From positions 1,828,001-1,888,000 of the forward strand of contig NC_087082.1 in assembly GCF_026151205.1 (NCBI RefSeq): a DNA stretch of 60,000 nucleotides, in the 5' to 3' direction. This stretch comes from Bolinopsis microptera (taxonomy: Eukaryota > Ctenophora > Tentaculata > Lobata > Bolinopsidae). The notes under the pieces were generated by a model. The model was not told the DNA's origin, ran no database searches, and saw only the letters and a program-made list of their open reading frames with translations. The stretch's first letter is position 1. Each line of letters starts with the position of its first letter. The position numbers were made by a program, and so were the translations under genes. Below, one piece after another: positions 14,728-27,000 of the stretch.

Positions 14728-14910
14728 TTTCATGCGAGAGTCTACCATCAAGCTGGAAGGAGTTAATAACAGAGACACATGTTCCCCCTCCCACCCTGGC
14801 GATGAAGTGTCCCTGAAGTGAGTCCCGACACTCTCCTGACTGAGACAGCACTGACACGTGTGTAGAGGGAACGACACTCCGTTCACGAACACTCCCTCTT
14901 GGTGAACTAG
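14728..14910 (+). pseudogene. Damaged downstream exon, sushi/CCP-like
   Basis: It starts after TTCCAG in the phase left by exon 14436-14581 and ends before GTTAGT. In pieces of different frames it reads SCESLPSSW, then SPSHPGDEVSLK, then a stretch with DTCVEGTT. The GDEVSLKC-like piece is typical of a complement-control (sushi) module, but at least two indels and a TGA separate the pieces. Assignment of the module is tentative. Confidence 0.45.
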
Positions 14911-16945
14911 GTTAGTAGTTATTGACTTAAGGTCATGCCCATGTAATTTGTATTATATGACTCCGATTACATATGCAGCAACTTGTGTAAACCGGTCCTT
15001 TTAACAGCACATACAAACCAAATTAGTCAGTCAACTATAGATGGCAAATGACACGATTGAGGTGCTGGAAGTTTGATTTCGGTCGGAGGAAGCTCACAGC
15101 AGAAAGCTTAACAAAACGAAAAGTTGTATTTTCAAAATTCTGTCCCATTTTCAGATATGAAAATGTCTGAACACACATTTGACAGATTGGATGAAATTTT
15201 TGCCCAGAAACCATGGGTACCAATCTGGTTCCTGATGGAAACAACCCTTGCTGTAACGATTTCAAACCCATTTTGAACCCATATGTGCGTCTGGAAGTGA
15301 TAGGTTAGACAATAAATGCTATACAGCGTGTGGTAACTTCTCAATTTGGAATGCACAGATGCAAAACAAGATTTATTGACACCTCGTGTAATTGTGATTC
15401 TTGACTACAGCAGCAATCTGCATTTGTAAAAAAGAAATCACAAGGAAATACATTGAATATGTGTATCATCTGAGCAGTTTTTTCAAATGCAAAGTTCAAT
15501 AGCACCATCTTTGCAATGGAATTTTTGACTGTGTCGATTAAAGTGATGAAAATATCAGCGAGTGTCATGATGGATTAAGTATTAACCAATAAACCAAAGA
15601 TACCTGCATGCAATCGCAAATATCAACATAAAGTTTCACTGAGTTTTCCAATATCGTTGTTTCAGGTTGATATACATGATCACACAGGCGGATAGGACAA
15701 ACTTGGTATGATATGGCCGAATTGTTATAATTATTTTAGGTACGACGGTCGGCCAAATCGCGGCATGTACGGAATCGCGATTTTTCCGATTATTTGCGAC
15801 AAATTTGATGTATAGTTTAATGTATAGACTGTTAAAAATCGTGGTATCGCGATTTTTGGCCAAAATAATCGCGAAATCCTTTTGTCCCTGGGCCGACCTG
15901 AATTGTTATATAATTATTTTAGGTACTTGCACCCGATGACAGTTCTTGCAATAACGCTCTATTGTGTGGACTGGCAATGTAACTGTCGGTGTGATCAGCA
16001 CATTCGGAACACATATTGTTTTCCATGACTTTATTGACCTTATTGAGGATTTCTTCGTAAATGGAATGACAATAGATTTTTAGACTCGATTTTCAAGGCA
16101 CACGATTTGAGAACCCCATTAGGACGAATTTAAGATTTTTTGGAAAACTGCCAAAAATCAACCAAATTATGAGTTAGAATCAAATGAGAGGCAAGAATGA
16201 AATATGTAAAGTTTATGAACTGATAGCAATTCACCTTTCAAAATTTGCTCCTTCATAAAAAAAATTATCGATTTTTACTTTCCACACACTATTTTCAACT
16301 CACCCTGTACATAGTATTTAGTACAGTCAAATAATTTCTACCATATTTGTAGATAAAAAGACTTTTCAGGATGTAATTGAACGTTCCTTATATGGGATTG
16401 GGAGGATGAAAATGGAAAAATAAAAATCCACGTGGAAAAATAAAAATTCTCTAGTTGATGATGAAATGTTGACTAAAGAGTAAAGACCATGTTATGAGAC
16501 CACAATGGGACACTCGATAGACGAAAAATTCACTTTTACGGAAACAATAAAAATAGCATTGATCATATTGACAAATTTTTTGTGCTGAAGTCCCTTCATT
16601 ATGATTTGTGGACTGAATTCCGTGAAAGTTTTTAATGCAACATTAAAGTATCCTATATTTTTTATTGACTCAATTATTGATCCAAAATTTGTATACATTA
16701 AAAAAGCTTAATATGCAAAAATGGAGTGTGTTTTAATTTGTCTCCGAAATTATGGCCATATAAAATCCCAACATTATTTGCATCGACATGTACCCGTAGG
16801 TTCAATATCGGGATGATATTCTTATGGTGAAAAGGAAAAAATTAAACTAGTAGTAGTAAATCTTTCAAAGTACGAAATATCTCTTTAAAAGAGCATCCTA
16901 GGCACCTTATAGATATCAAAACGCATAAAAAAGAAAACAAAAACA
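14911..16945. other. Intergenic, no gene recognised
   Basis: A stretch near 15718-15745 (AATTGTTATAATTATTTTAGGTAC) recurs at about 15900-15927, which brackets ~180 bp and may mark an insertion with a long duplicated flank. On the minus strand 15132-15568 has readable pieces of more than 70 codons in two frames that I could not assign to any family. Nothing else is supported. Confidence 0.35.
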
Positions 16946-17875
16946 TCAACCATCTTCTAACTTCTTCCATTCCTCCCTATCTAAAGCCAAAAATCTAAGG
17001 TCTTCGAAATCAGTCAAATTCTTAAGTCTAATATCAAGATTTCTACTAGTCAAGTCTTTTCTAATAACATCTAATAAGTTTAAACATGTTCTACCCCGTC
17101 TCCCTTCCATAAAAATATCAGAATTTATAGCAAATAACATAGAGGTGTATGCTGGTGAGTCTTCCTGTCCTCTTAAGATATGTCCTAACATTCTCCATCG
17201 AAACTTAGAGACTCTCACAGACTTAAGGGAGTGACATAACAACGAGCATAGAGTGCCTCATTAGAAATAACCCCAGTAGGCCATCTGATGTTGAGGATTC
17301 TTCGGAGGTGTTTGCGATGAGCAATATCAAGTTCATTCAACGAAGCTAGTGGTGCAGCCCAGGAGTTGCAGTTGTAGAGTAGAATAGAGACTACTTGTGC
17401 CTCGTAGATTTTGATCTTCCTTTGGACTGAAATCTTTCTCTTCATCCAAACTTTCTGAAATTTACTAAAGGCAACATTACCAAGGAATATTCGATTCTTG
17501 ATATCCTTAACAGTGCACATCAACGATCCTAAAGTTTTGTTAGAGCGCCACTCTTCATCACCTCTATACACTTTTCCAACAATCACCTTGCGTTTAACAG
17601 TGGGTTTAGGATCTGCTAAATAAAAATGGACAAATTCAGTCTTGGAAGAATTGATATGAAGGTCCCACTGCTGGAATATATCTTTAGCGATAGGAAGCAT
17701 TTCTTTGAGTGGAGCAAGTTCAGTGTTATTAAAGTCAATATCATCAGAGTATCCTGTTTCGAGTGGCATGAATTCTTCTGAGATAGGAGGATTAGGGATT
17801 GGATGATTTACTGGGTAAGGTGTTGATGATACTTGGGAGAGTACAGATCTGAGGTGAATAAGTGCAGCGGCTTCA
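16946..17875 (-). mobile_element. Non-LTR retrotransposon 3' fragment
   Basis: Two adjoining frames (17769-17215 extended upstream to about 17875, then 17242-16946) encode the end of a LINE polyprotein. The catalytic box appears as YSDDIDF, followed by HINSSKTEFVHFY, ILLYNCNSWAAP and HRKHLRRILNIRWP, a C-terminal pattern of a widespread invertebrate LINE group. A frameshift near 17225 separates it from MLGHILRG. The RT fingers and the endonuclease are missing. It abuts the Gypsy fragment, so one was probably inserted next to or into the other. Confidence 0.75.
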
Positions 17876-17889
17876 ACAACAGTAAATAA

Positions 17890-19118
17890 TTAAACTACCC
17901 TCCAAGAAACGCCACGATTTCTGACTTGTTGATTTCCCGCTTTGCATATCATTCGAACTGCGTTGCTGTGTGAGGAGTGTTGTGATAGGTCATTAACCAT
18001 GAATTCTGGAGATTTAACAGAGTTTATTTGTTTTATCCTTTTCATCGCGTTTTAAAACTTTCCCACGGCATTTTCTGCCGTTGCTGGTTGGGTGATACGG
18101 TGGTGTTGTAATGTGCGTTACTCCGGTCTCCGTTCTTCTTCATAAATTAGTCCATTTCCTCTGACACAAATTGCGGTCCATTATCGCTAGCTATGATAGG
18201 ACATATTCTCCATCTCAGTGCTTTGATGGTATCACTCGTCTTGGGGTTTCCCACTGTGATCTAGCTATTTCTATCCATTTTGAGTAAGCGTCCACAACAA
18301 TAAGCCACATATGATTAAGAAAAGGTCCAGCGAAATCAATGTGTACACATTCCCAAGGTCCTGATGGTTTCTTCCAAGGGAGCTGTTTCCTTTGGTTGAT
18401 CTGACAAAACACACAGTGTCGGATCATGTCCTCTATATTCTGATCCATTTTTGGCCACCTTACGTAGTTTCTGGCAAGAGCTTTAGTACTCCCCATTCCC
18501 ATATGGGTGTGATGTAAAACATCATCTCTTAAGCTCGGCGGAATGATAAATCGGTGTCCCCAGAGTAGGCTCAGTTCCTGTCTTCTAGTGTAGTAATCTT
18601 TAGCTGAAACAGTCGCCTTTTCTGGCACTATTTCAATGTGCCACGGTCTTTGACTGAGTTTTGAGCCATTTATAACTGGCTGTTCAACAGTCTGATCTAT
18701 GTACGTCGCAAACACTGTTGTTGATTTTGGTTCTATGTCATCTTTCTCTGCAGGTAACGGATATCTGGAACAAAATTCTGCGTTACAGTGCTTGTCTGTA
18801 GATCAAAAGCCAAAACTTGATGGTGTAGTCGTAGTGACTGAGAGTAAGAGCCCATCTGATGATCCTCGATGTTCCCATTTCAGGATTCTGTTTTCTGCTA
18901 TCCAAGATTAGTTCTAACGGTTTGTGATCCGCATACCACTGAAAGTTTCTCGCGAAGTGATACTTGTGAAATCTCTTGACTGACCAGACAGTCGCCAAGG
19001 CTTCTTTCTCTATTTGAGAGTAATTCCTTTCTGCAGAAGTTAGCGTTCCCGAAATAAACTCAACAGGTCTGTCTCCGTTGATCGGGTCTGGATGTGACAA
19101 CACGGCTCCCAATCCAAA
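17890..19118 (-). mobile_element. Ty3/Gypsy pol fragment: RNase H and integrase, decayed
   Basis: On the minus strand 19112-18783 encodes an RNase H (GAVLSHPDPINGDRPVEFIS, NYSQIEKEALATVW, FQWYADHKPLELIL). 18715-18215 encodes an integrase: zinc-binding HHCC part ending CVFCQINQRKQLP, then the first catalytic Asp in HIDFAGPF and VVDAYSKW. The second catalytic Asp (SDNGPQF) is read in another frame at about 18190-18140, and the HPTSNG/AEN segment in a third around 18100-18060. The reverse transcriptase, protease and LTRs are absent; the 5' junction is near 19118. A gag-like knuckle of possibly the same type is at 23118-23525. Confidence 0.8.
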
Positions 19119-19479
19119 TGGTGAGGATATACACTCATATACAGCACAATTTCATGCTTAGTGCGGAATACAGTTATCAGTTTGTAGATTATATATTTGC
19201 ATTTATCCACACTATTTACACGTACAACGTGATCAGTGATATTATTATCAGTGCAGTGTGTACAACACCAACTACACCGATCAATTGCCAAGCTGCAAAA
19301 CATTTATTTATTATTATTACATCGAGATGGCAGGGCCTACTCTCATGCTGTCTAATAATAACTCTTGACTTGCCCTATATATACCAGTTTTAAACGTTTC
19401 TCGGTTTTCCAGTGATTCAATGAAGGCTTCTCGTCTTTGCTCCAAGGTTCCAGCAAAGTTCACAATGGCAGTGGGTATC
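19119..19479. other. Spacer between Gypsy fragment and dispersed repeat
   Basis: AT-rich, no motif recognised. On the minus strand the segment from about 19470 to 19320 has an open frame with a Lys/Glu-rich piece (TLEQRREAFIESLENRETF) that could be retroelement gag or coiled coil, but I cannot assign it. Confidence 0.3.
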
Positions 19480-19892
19480 TTTTTGTGAAACTTGATTTCG
19501 AGATAGTTGACCAACAAACTAGTACCAGTGACCGAACTTTTGAGGGGGTCCCGGACACCAACCGCCAAACGGTGCCCGCGGTGCAGCCACGCCTATATTT
19601 GGTCCAAATTAGGCCCAATTTGACCAAATAACCTGAACATGCCTAAAACCCATGTTTACAGTTACTTGTAGCTAGTGGTCTTCTGAACTCATATATGAAA
19701 TTTCATCAAGATTGGACAAAAGATGACTGAGTTATGAGCCAAAAACCGTATGCCCAAAGTTGGGCATACGCACCAAATTTAATAGATTTCGGCCCATAAA
19801 TTGGTCAAATATCAATATTTTTGAATAAGACTTACTTTATATGAAAGGTAAGCCTAAACTACATATTCTCTGTAAGTTATACTTATGGTACC
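19480..19892 (-). repeat. Dispersed repeat family R, copy without hAT insertion
   Basis: The reverse complement matches 29290-29720 plus 31151-31200, and also 31330-31640: shared landmarks are CCCCTCAAAAGTTCGGTCAC, GGTCAACTAT, and GCATACGCACCAAATTT. It is uninterrupted at the point where the copy at 29 kb is split by an hAT element. The family itself is unknown and has no coding capacity that I can see. Confidence 0.8.
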
Positions 19893-19962
19893 GCGAAAAT
19901 TGACCCCCGGCCCCCGACAATTGACCCCCCGACAATTGACCCCCGACAATTTACCCCCTAAA
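19893..19962. repeat. Minisatellite, GACAATTGACCCCC unit, left part
   Basis: Four to five units of about 14 bp with the palindromic core CAATTG. The same unit, in both orientations, lies at 22957-23200, on the other side of the LINE. The LINE therefore seems to have landed in one array. Confidence 0.8.
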
Positions 19963-22955
19963 CAGGATTAAACAGGATTAAACATGAAATTACCAGAGAG
20001 AACACTAACGGACTCGTCTTGGCTATACAAGGATGAATAAATAAATCAATATATAAAATTATTAAAACTAAAACATTTAAAAATTATTAAAATTTAACCG
20101 TTTACAATTTCACGAAAATAAAAGAAGATCGTCTATAATAATTTAAGGTAATACAGTAAATAAAGTTCGAGTACGAGGATTAGGACTTATTTTTAGGATT
20201 TCGAAGGTTTGAAGAGTCTGTTAGGTATTTCCCGAATTCTTTTGTGTGACAAGAGTTCATTATGGTCCTATACTCTTTTAGCATTACAAGGCTTTTCAGG
20301 TTATCAGAAAGCTTTGAGCGGAGGGAGTGGTATCCAGGGCATTCAGTTATGACATGATCCTCAGTTTCTAGGATAGGTGTTTCAAAGAAAGGTAGCTCTT
20401 CGAAAAAGCGAATGACGTCTGTGTCTGGAGAGCAGCAAAAACGACACGTTTTCAATGCTGTGTTGTATCGATCACTAGTATATCGACCTTTCTCTACTCT
20501 CAGATCATGACTGCTAGAGCGAAGTTTAGCAATGTTAGCTCTCTTAAGCCTGCACGGAATCTGTAAGTACTGTTCTTCACCAAACTCAGGTTTGACCGCG
20601 GTGTAGAATGACATCTTCGGCTGGTTGTGAAGATCCTTTTTCCAGTGGTTCACAAAGGTTTCGTGTATGTGCTCACGTGCTGCAAGAGCGGGGTGTAGGT
20701 TTGGTTTAGCGGAGGTGCTCATCTTGATGATAGTGGACCAAGTGTCATACCAGGTAAGGTTCAGTTGTTTCTGCTCCTGAAATGTATGGTGCAGAAGTGT
20801 GTTCACGTTACCTACTACCGCCTGTGATGCTCTATAGAAGTAGGCAATACATTGAGGGAGGACGGTCACTGTCCAGGGGGTTCTTCCTGTGTCGCCGTAA
20901 CAGAAGTTGTTATTTGCCTTTTTGTGGACACCCAATATCCATTTAAGAATTTTTAGGTGAGTAGATTCGAGAGCATCTTTTGCTGCTGCTTTTGGGAGAC
21001 TCACTTCTTGGTTTTTTGAGAGAATGGCTTTCGCGATGTTGGTCGATGGCAGCCAAACAGGGCATCCGTATGTAGCTGCTGGCTTGACTAAGCTATCGAT
21101 GAGTTTTAGCATCGTGCTAGTGGAGAGTGCTCTCGTGTCAATAATTCGTCTCATAGAGAAGAACGAGCGTAGAGCTTTTTTCCTAAGCTCGTCGATTGCT
21201 TGTTTGAAGGAACCGTTCAGAGAGAATTGGATTCCAAGGTAGCAGTATTTTCTTACTGGTGCGATGTCCAAGTTTCCTAGTTTAAATCCGTAAGCACATT
21301 TGAGTATTCGTGAGCTTGTGTTAAATACCATCACACTGGTTTGTTGATGTTCACAGACAACTCCCACTTTACGGCATAGTCATGCAAGCAGTTCAGCAGT
21401 TTCTGTAAGCTGTCCGCATCCAGCGCTAAGAGGACCAGGTCATCTGCCCAAAGGAGGTGGCTTACTTTAACACCGTTTAGAAGAGGTACATCCAATTCCT
21501 CAATTTGTTCCAGCCTGATGGAGAGCTCGTGGATATAAAGTTTGAAGAGCTCAGGGGACATTGGATGCCCTTGTTCTGTACCGATCGTGACGTCAATGGC
21601 TGCGGAGAGCTTTTGGATCAGCTTGACTCGGGTTGAAGAGTTGTTGTACATGTGACTGATGCATTCGAAGAATTTGCCTGCTATTCCCATGTTGCTCAAC
21701 TTGAACAGAAGTGCTTCCCTACATACACTATCGAAAGCCTTGCGATAGTCAACAAAGCATGCGAATAGTCGCTTCTTCTCTTTCTTGGCGTATTTCTCTA
21801 TGATTGTATTTAGGGTGAGTATGTGGTCATTACATTGGGCTCCACTCCTGAATCCAAGTTGATAGGGTCGGTCAGGACAGGCTCTTTCTCTGAATTCGAT
21901 TAACCGTTTGAGGAGTAGATTCGAAAAGAGTTTACCGAGACAGCTCCCAATTGTTATGGCCCGATAGTTATCAGGGTTTTGCCGGTCACCCTTCTTATGG
22001 AGGGGAGTTGTGATGGAGTTGTTCCAGGGGTAAGTTCCATGCTGGAGGCAGGAGTTGAAGAGTTTTACCACAACGAGTTGGAGTTTCTCGTTGGAGTTTT
22101 TCAACATTTCGTTGGATATCAGATCATCGGACACACTCTTATTGTTTTTGAGTTTTTTAGTTGCATCTTTGATTTCCTGTAACGTGAAGTCGCGATTCAG
22201 TTCATCGACCAATTCCTTGGTGAGCTGCGAATTGTTGGACAATGGAGTAGAGGTGACATCGTCCCTTGAGTGATCGTTCCTACCACACTTCCGGTTGTAG
22301 AGATCATTAAAGAATTTGTGGAAGAGGATGAGATCGTAAATGTCGAATGGTTCTTCATCTTTGTACTGGTCAGATAGCCGTTTGAGTGCTGCCCAGTTTA
22401 CATCTCCACTTTCGTTTATCTTCTGGTTCATCTCATACAGGAATTTCCCCTTTTTCATCCTCTTAATAGCTCGGTATTCCTTTTTTCTGAGGAAGTGCTG
22501 GTCACGAAGGAAGTTGCTGTGTGGGTTACTGTTGGCATTTCTGTCGGCTCTGTTGGCCTCCCTTTTAGCATGTCTACAGCTTTGGTCAAACCACTTTTTC
22601 TTACTGGTGCGTTTGCCACTTTTGGTCGTAGTAACAAAATTCGCAAGATTGTGGTATGTTGCAACCACGTCTTCATTAAGCTGAGCAGCGTCGTTTGCTG
22701 TGTTCACTGGTTGATCAAGGAGGCAGTCCATTTTGTCTTTGAATGACTGATCATTCTGTGCCAGCCGGAACTTAGTTGCTGTGTCTGCAGAGAGGTTCTC
22801 TGATAAGTTCCATTTGAAAGCTTTAGGTGCATCTTGGATATCTGGCGATTCAAGACTGTTAGAAATCCTTCTTAAAGGGTTTGTCGATATTGACATTGAC
22901 AGCGCTCTGTGATCGGAATATTGAGAGATGCTATGTAATAGTAATACTAATTACA
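19963..22955 (-). mobile_element. LINE copy 1: RT polyprotein, 5'-truncated, one frameshift
   Basis: The minus strand holds one long coding region broken once: 22896-21331 and 21367-20180. The true frame is open upstream of 22896 as far as about 22950, where it contains YSDHRAL, the end of an APE-type endonuclease, so the element is truncated inside that domain. RT landmarks follow: FACFVDYRKAFDS (motif A), EQGHPMSPELF (motif B), SHLLWADDLVLLALD (motif C). A C-terminal zinc motif CRFCC...H...C is near 20460-20340. The break near 21345 is a one-base loss in an A-run. The 3' terminus has a short direct repeat AAACAGGATT twice (read on plus), as in the second copy at 42079. The family is a Jockey/CR1-superfamily LINE of cytoplasmic RNP type; activity of this copy is excluded by the truncation. 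Confidence 0.9.
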
Positions 22956-22956
22956 C

Positions 22957-23200
22957 TGGGGTCAATTGTCGCGAAATCTAGGGTTTAGTACGACAATTGA
23001 CCCCCCGACAATTGACCCCCCGACAATTGACCCCCATGTAATTACACTGGGGTCAATTGATCGGGTCAGGGTCAGGGTCCTGGGTCAGGGTCAGGGTTAG
23101 GGTTAGGGTTAGGGGGGTCAATTGTCGGGGGTCAATTGTCGGAGGGTCAATTGTCGGGGCCGGGTCAATTGTCGGGGGGTCAATTTTCGCCCACCCGTAA
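22957..23200. repeat. Minisatellite, GACAATTGACCCCC unit, right part
   Basis: Units of GACAATTGACCCCC change orientation to GGGGTCAATTGTCG within the block, around the telomere-like tract. AATTACACTGGGGTCAATTG occurs twice, at about 22949 and 23039. Orientation reversal makes the block able to form hairpins. Confidence 0.8.
23065..23116 (+). repeat. Short interstitial telomere-like tract
   Basis: Several TCAGGG variants are followed by three consecutive TTAGGG units and GGGG at 23094-23116. TTAGGG is the telomere repeat of most animals. The tract is short and lies inside the CAATTG minisatellite, so it may simply be a derivative of that G-rich array. Confidence 0.5.
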
Positions 23201-23525
23201 GTTCTAGCTTTATATCTGCTATCTCGAAATCAAGTTTCACAAAAAATACCCATTGGCCCCCCCTCCCCATAACAACATCAATCGACTTACAATTAATCTG
23301 ATGCAAATATTCACACGATGTAGATGAGCTGGATGCAGGCTCTTTTGCTGTTGTTGGCTGGCTTGGTTGTGTTGACTCTGACTCAGCCTCAGGATCTGTA
23401 CAGACGTGGTTGGTATGAGCTCGTGTACGTTGTTTCCTCTTGAAACACTGGTCCTTGATATTATGTCCTGTCTGTTTACAATATCGACAAATAGTCTTGC
23501 ACTCGGCTGCTTTGCGACTGAACAA
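23118..23525 (-). pseudogene. Retrotransposon gag remnant with CCHC zinc knuckle
   Basis: The minus strand encodes about 100 residues starting AAECKTICRYCKQTGHNIKD with Cys-x2-Cys-x4-His-x5-Cys, one residue longer than the usual CCHC spacing, then a Lys/Arg-rich run and a Ser/Thr-rich linker. This is the nucleocapsid end of an LTR-element gag. The frame then runs into the TTTCACAAAAAATACC sequence shared with family R and into the minisatellite, so it is truncated. It may belong with the Gypsy pol at 17.9-19.1 kb, separated by later insertions. Confidence 0.6.
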
Positions 23526-24008
23526 TGTGCACTAACTACATTTCAGACTTTTTGCATTTAAATGGCTCTGTGGTTTGGAACTGGAGTTTCTGTTACTCCT
23601 ACTGAAATACTGGTCAGAATCCCTTCTGGTCCCTTTCTGTTTGGACAGCCGACATGTCCTGTACCGCTGTCGAAGAATTAAAGTGCCTGGTTTGTAACGA
23701 ATTGTGGGTTTGAATATTCATTGTCCATCTAGAGACTTCGTTGTGACTTATGACTTAGGAGTGATGATTTTGTAGGTTTATAACCTACCAGGACGCGCCG
23801 CGTGCGCCGAGTTGGACTCGTCGACGGTCCTGGTAGGTCGAATTACGATTCAACTACGGCAGAAAAGTGCCGTAATTTATTACGGCTTTATACGTATAAT
23901 GTTTCTATTACTTAATAGAGCTTCATCTACTTGAAGATTTTTCAGGTGAAATTGGCGACTGAGATCTTTCATTAATTTCATTAATCTGATTTAAAAATAT
24001 CCGTCAAA
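23526..24008. other. Spacer with a short hairpin repeat
   Basis: Positions 23778-23846 hold a ~70-bp repeat with inverted ends (ACCTACCAGGAC and GTCCTGGTAGGT) around CCGAGTTGGACTCGTCGACG. A copy with one arm is at 56031-56085. The remainder shows nothing and is the probable 5' flank of the Ig-fold gene. Confidence 0.6.
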
Positions 24009-27000
24009 ATGTTAAACATATCTGATAATTTCTCATTATTTAGGAGAGGGTATGTTATAAAAAATATAGAGAGATTGTGTTTCAGTCTACTGGTGCTACA
24101 AACCTTCTGCTACCTACAAGGTAAGTAAAGCAGCGCACAACCCAACGGCAACGTGCAGCGCTGCCACAAGCAACCACTTTGGATTTGTCAAGCTTTGGCA
24201 GTTTGGCCGCGTGGCTTTCTCCTTTTGAGTGATTATTTTATTTGGGTTTCTCACTTTGCTGTTGGCAATTATACGGCAAAAAAGCCAAGTTTACTTTAAA
24301 ATTGATTTGTAGCACTTTCATTACTCTATCCAGTGACAACAGTTTTCTTTTAAAGCCTACAAGTACAAAATCCCTATAGTTTCAGCTCAAAATGACCCCG
24401 AAACGCCGACGCGTCCAATCCAGCTGCGCAGCTCAGTCGCCCAGCTCCGCCCCTTGGCGGGGGCTAGGGGGGCTAGGGGGCACTACGTGCCTGAATCCTG
24501 GTCGATGAAATGTACGGTGGAATTGTTCCCAATATCTTTTTTGGAATAATCTTATCTGATCTGAAGTTTTTGTTGTTGAAATTGTCTTGTTTGGCATGAT
24601 GATCAACTGTGATTCATGTTATAGACTCGAGATTTTGATAGTATCTTTGTTTTCTATTCTTTGCCTGCATGAATGCACGAAATACTTGATTTGCTAGCTA
24701 CCCTTTTCTTGATTTATCGAGTGTTTCTCCAGAAAATGCCTCCTTTATTATATGTACGACGAACAATAATTATACGTACTATACATTATAAACGTACAAT
24801 TATTGTACTTCGAAGAATCTTTTTTATTTCAATCTACTCTCGGTATACAGCACAATCTGATAATAGCACATAACATATTCTGTGTACCCAAATCAAATGA
24901 TTTGCATGATGAAAATTTACTCCCAAAATAATAATGTTATGATTAATCCTTAGATTGGGTTATATAGCATGTAATACGTTTATCATTATCAATAGTAGTG
25001 AAACATTTAAAGGTTTTCAAAAATATCGCTATTTTCCACGGGGTCCGGACTCTAAGGCGTGAGAGTTTCACGCCGTTAAGAGTCCCGGACGTCAATATTA
25101 TCCAAAATATATATATATTATTTGTTCTACAATTATTGAGCGAACATTTAACAGTAAATGTTATTTATCACCGAATGATCACCATGACTACCTGCACGTT
25201 ATAAAGGCACTAGATAATCACCACCCACCCAAACAGCATCCTAACAGTACCACCACACTTTCAGTTGAGTTCGAAATCGCCAGAGCGGGGTATATTCCCT
25301 TTGAGGTGATTGTAGCCCAGGGGAGGGCTGAACTGCACTGTGAGGGAGCCAAGGAGATTAGTAGCAGGATATACTGGACCAAGAACGGGGTCAGGCAAGA
25401 AAATGCACAGTTCTATGATGTAGACACGGAGTCCACTGTTACCAGTGTTTACAAGGTGGGCATTTGTGTTTCAACTTTCAAGCACTGATTTTTGACCTTT
25501 CCGGGCATAATGGCTCATGTGCTGTAGAATAAAGCTGTGATTCTTTGTTTATGATTTCGATGATCGCACAATATTATCAATAAATGATCTGGATAATTTC
25601 CCTTAGCTTGTGGACACAGACGAAGCAAGATACGGTTGTAATGGACAATACTTATACCTGGTGAAGGAAAAGCCTGAGGAGGAAGCACAAGAAGCATCCA
25701 TCTGGCAGAACAGCAAAGTAATATGCATCGACCAAGTTGTGAGTTACACGTTCACTTCACTTTATAGCTTATTGTTACTCTTAATCTTTCATATTAAGTG
25801 TTGGTTTGTCAATCTGAAGTTACAAAACTCAGATTTCGAAGACAGTCATAATTTCGTGTTATTTTTAATCACACTCTATTTTCCCAGGTAGGGGAAGAAA
25901 CTAGAATATTGGAGAAAATGACAGGACCTTACAAAAGTTCCATATTCTACATGGTCGGCCGACAGCAGTCCATATATCCAATCAAAGAAAGAAAGGTTAG
26001 TTTCATTTCGAGTTTAGAAATGAATAGTGTTAAATATACCCTTACTAACAAGAAATATTGTAAAAATGTCGGTAACCAAAACATGAAATTGCGCCCCATA
26101 GACACCATAGTTCTAATAACGGGTGTCAAGGTTGGAAATATGTTTCCAGGTGTACTAACCATAACATCACTCTTAGATAACAGCAGATTCTGTCTTCACG
26201 TGCAACACCACGCAGCACTTTACTTTCATCCCTGAGACACGACCACAGACAACAGTAGAGTAAGTAGATGAAACAACTCTCTATTATTCGTAATAAAACT
26301 ATTGACTACTTGTATTAGTCGCCTGACACCTTGATTATTCTTTATTACTTTTAATTACTTTTAATTACTTTTAACAACCCCAAATGCTTTATGCCATTAT
26401 TTACCAATTACCACTCCGCGTAAGTTACGATCAGTTATAACTACTCACGAGTGTACCATAGAGTGTACTATAGTGTGGACCATAGAGTGTACCATAGTGT
26501 GTACCATAGAGTGTACCATAGAGTGTACGATAGAGTGTACTATAGAGTGTACTATAGAGTGTACCATAGAGTGTACCATAGAGTGTACCATAGAGTGTAC
26601 TATAAAGTGTACTATAGAGTGTACCATAGAGTGTACCATAGAGTGTACCATAGAGTGTACTATAGAGTGTACCATAGAGTGTACCATAGAGTGTACCTTA
26701 GAGTGTACTATAGAGTGTACCATAGAGTGTACCATAGAGTGTACCTTAGAGTGTACCATAGAGTGAACCATAGAGTGTACCATAGTGTGTACCATAGAGT
26801 GTACCTTAGAGTGTACCATAGAGTGTACCTTAGAGTGTACTATAGAGTGTACCATAGAGTGTACCATAGAGTGTACCATAGAGTGTACCATAGAGTGTAC
26901 CATAGTGTGTACTATAGAGTGTACCATAGAGTGTACCATAGAGTGTACCATAGAGTGTACTATAAAGTGTACTATAGAGTGTACCATAGTGTACCATAGA

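Noticed and set aside
14695-14892. Minus-strand frame of 65 codons.
   Set aside because: The plus strand carries splice-bounded Cys-rich exon sequence in phase with the previous exon, so the minus frame is a shadow.
22055-22684. Plus-strand open frames opposite the LINE coding region, and similar ones at 43650-44642.
   Set aside because: They are antisense shadows of the RT gene.
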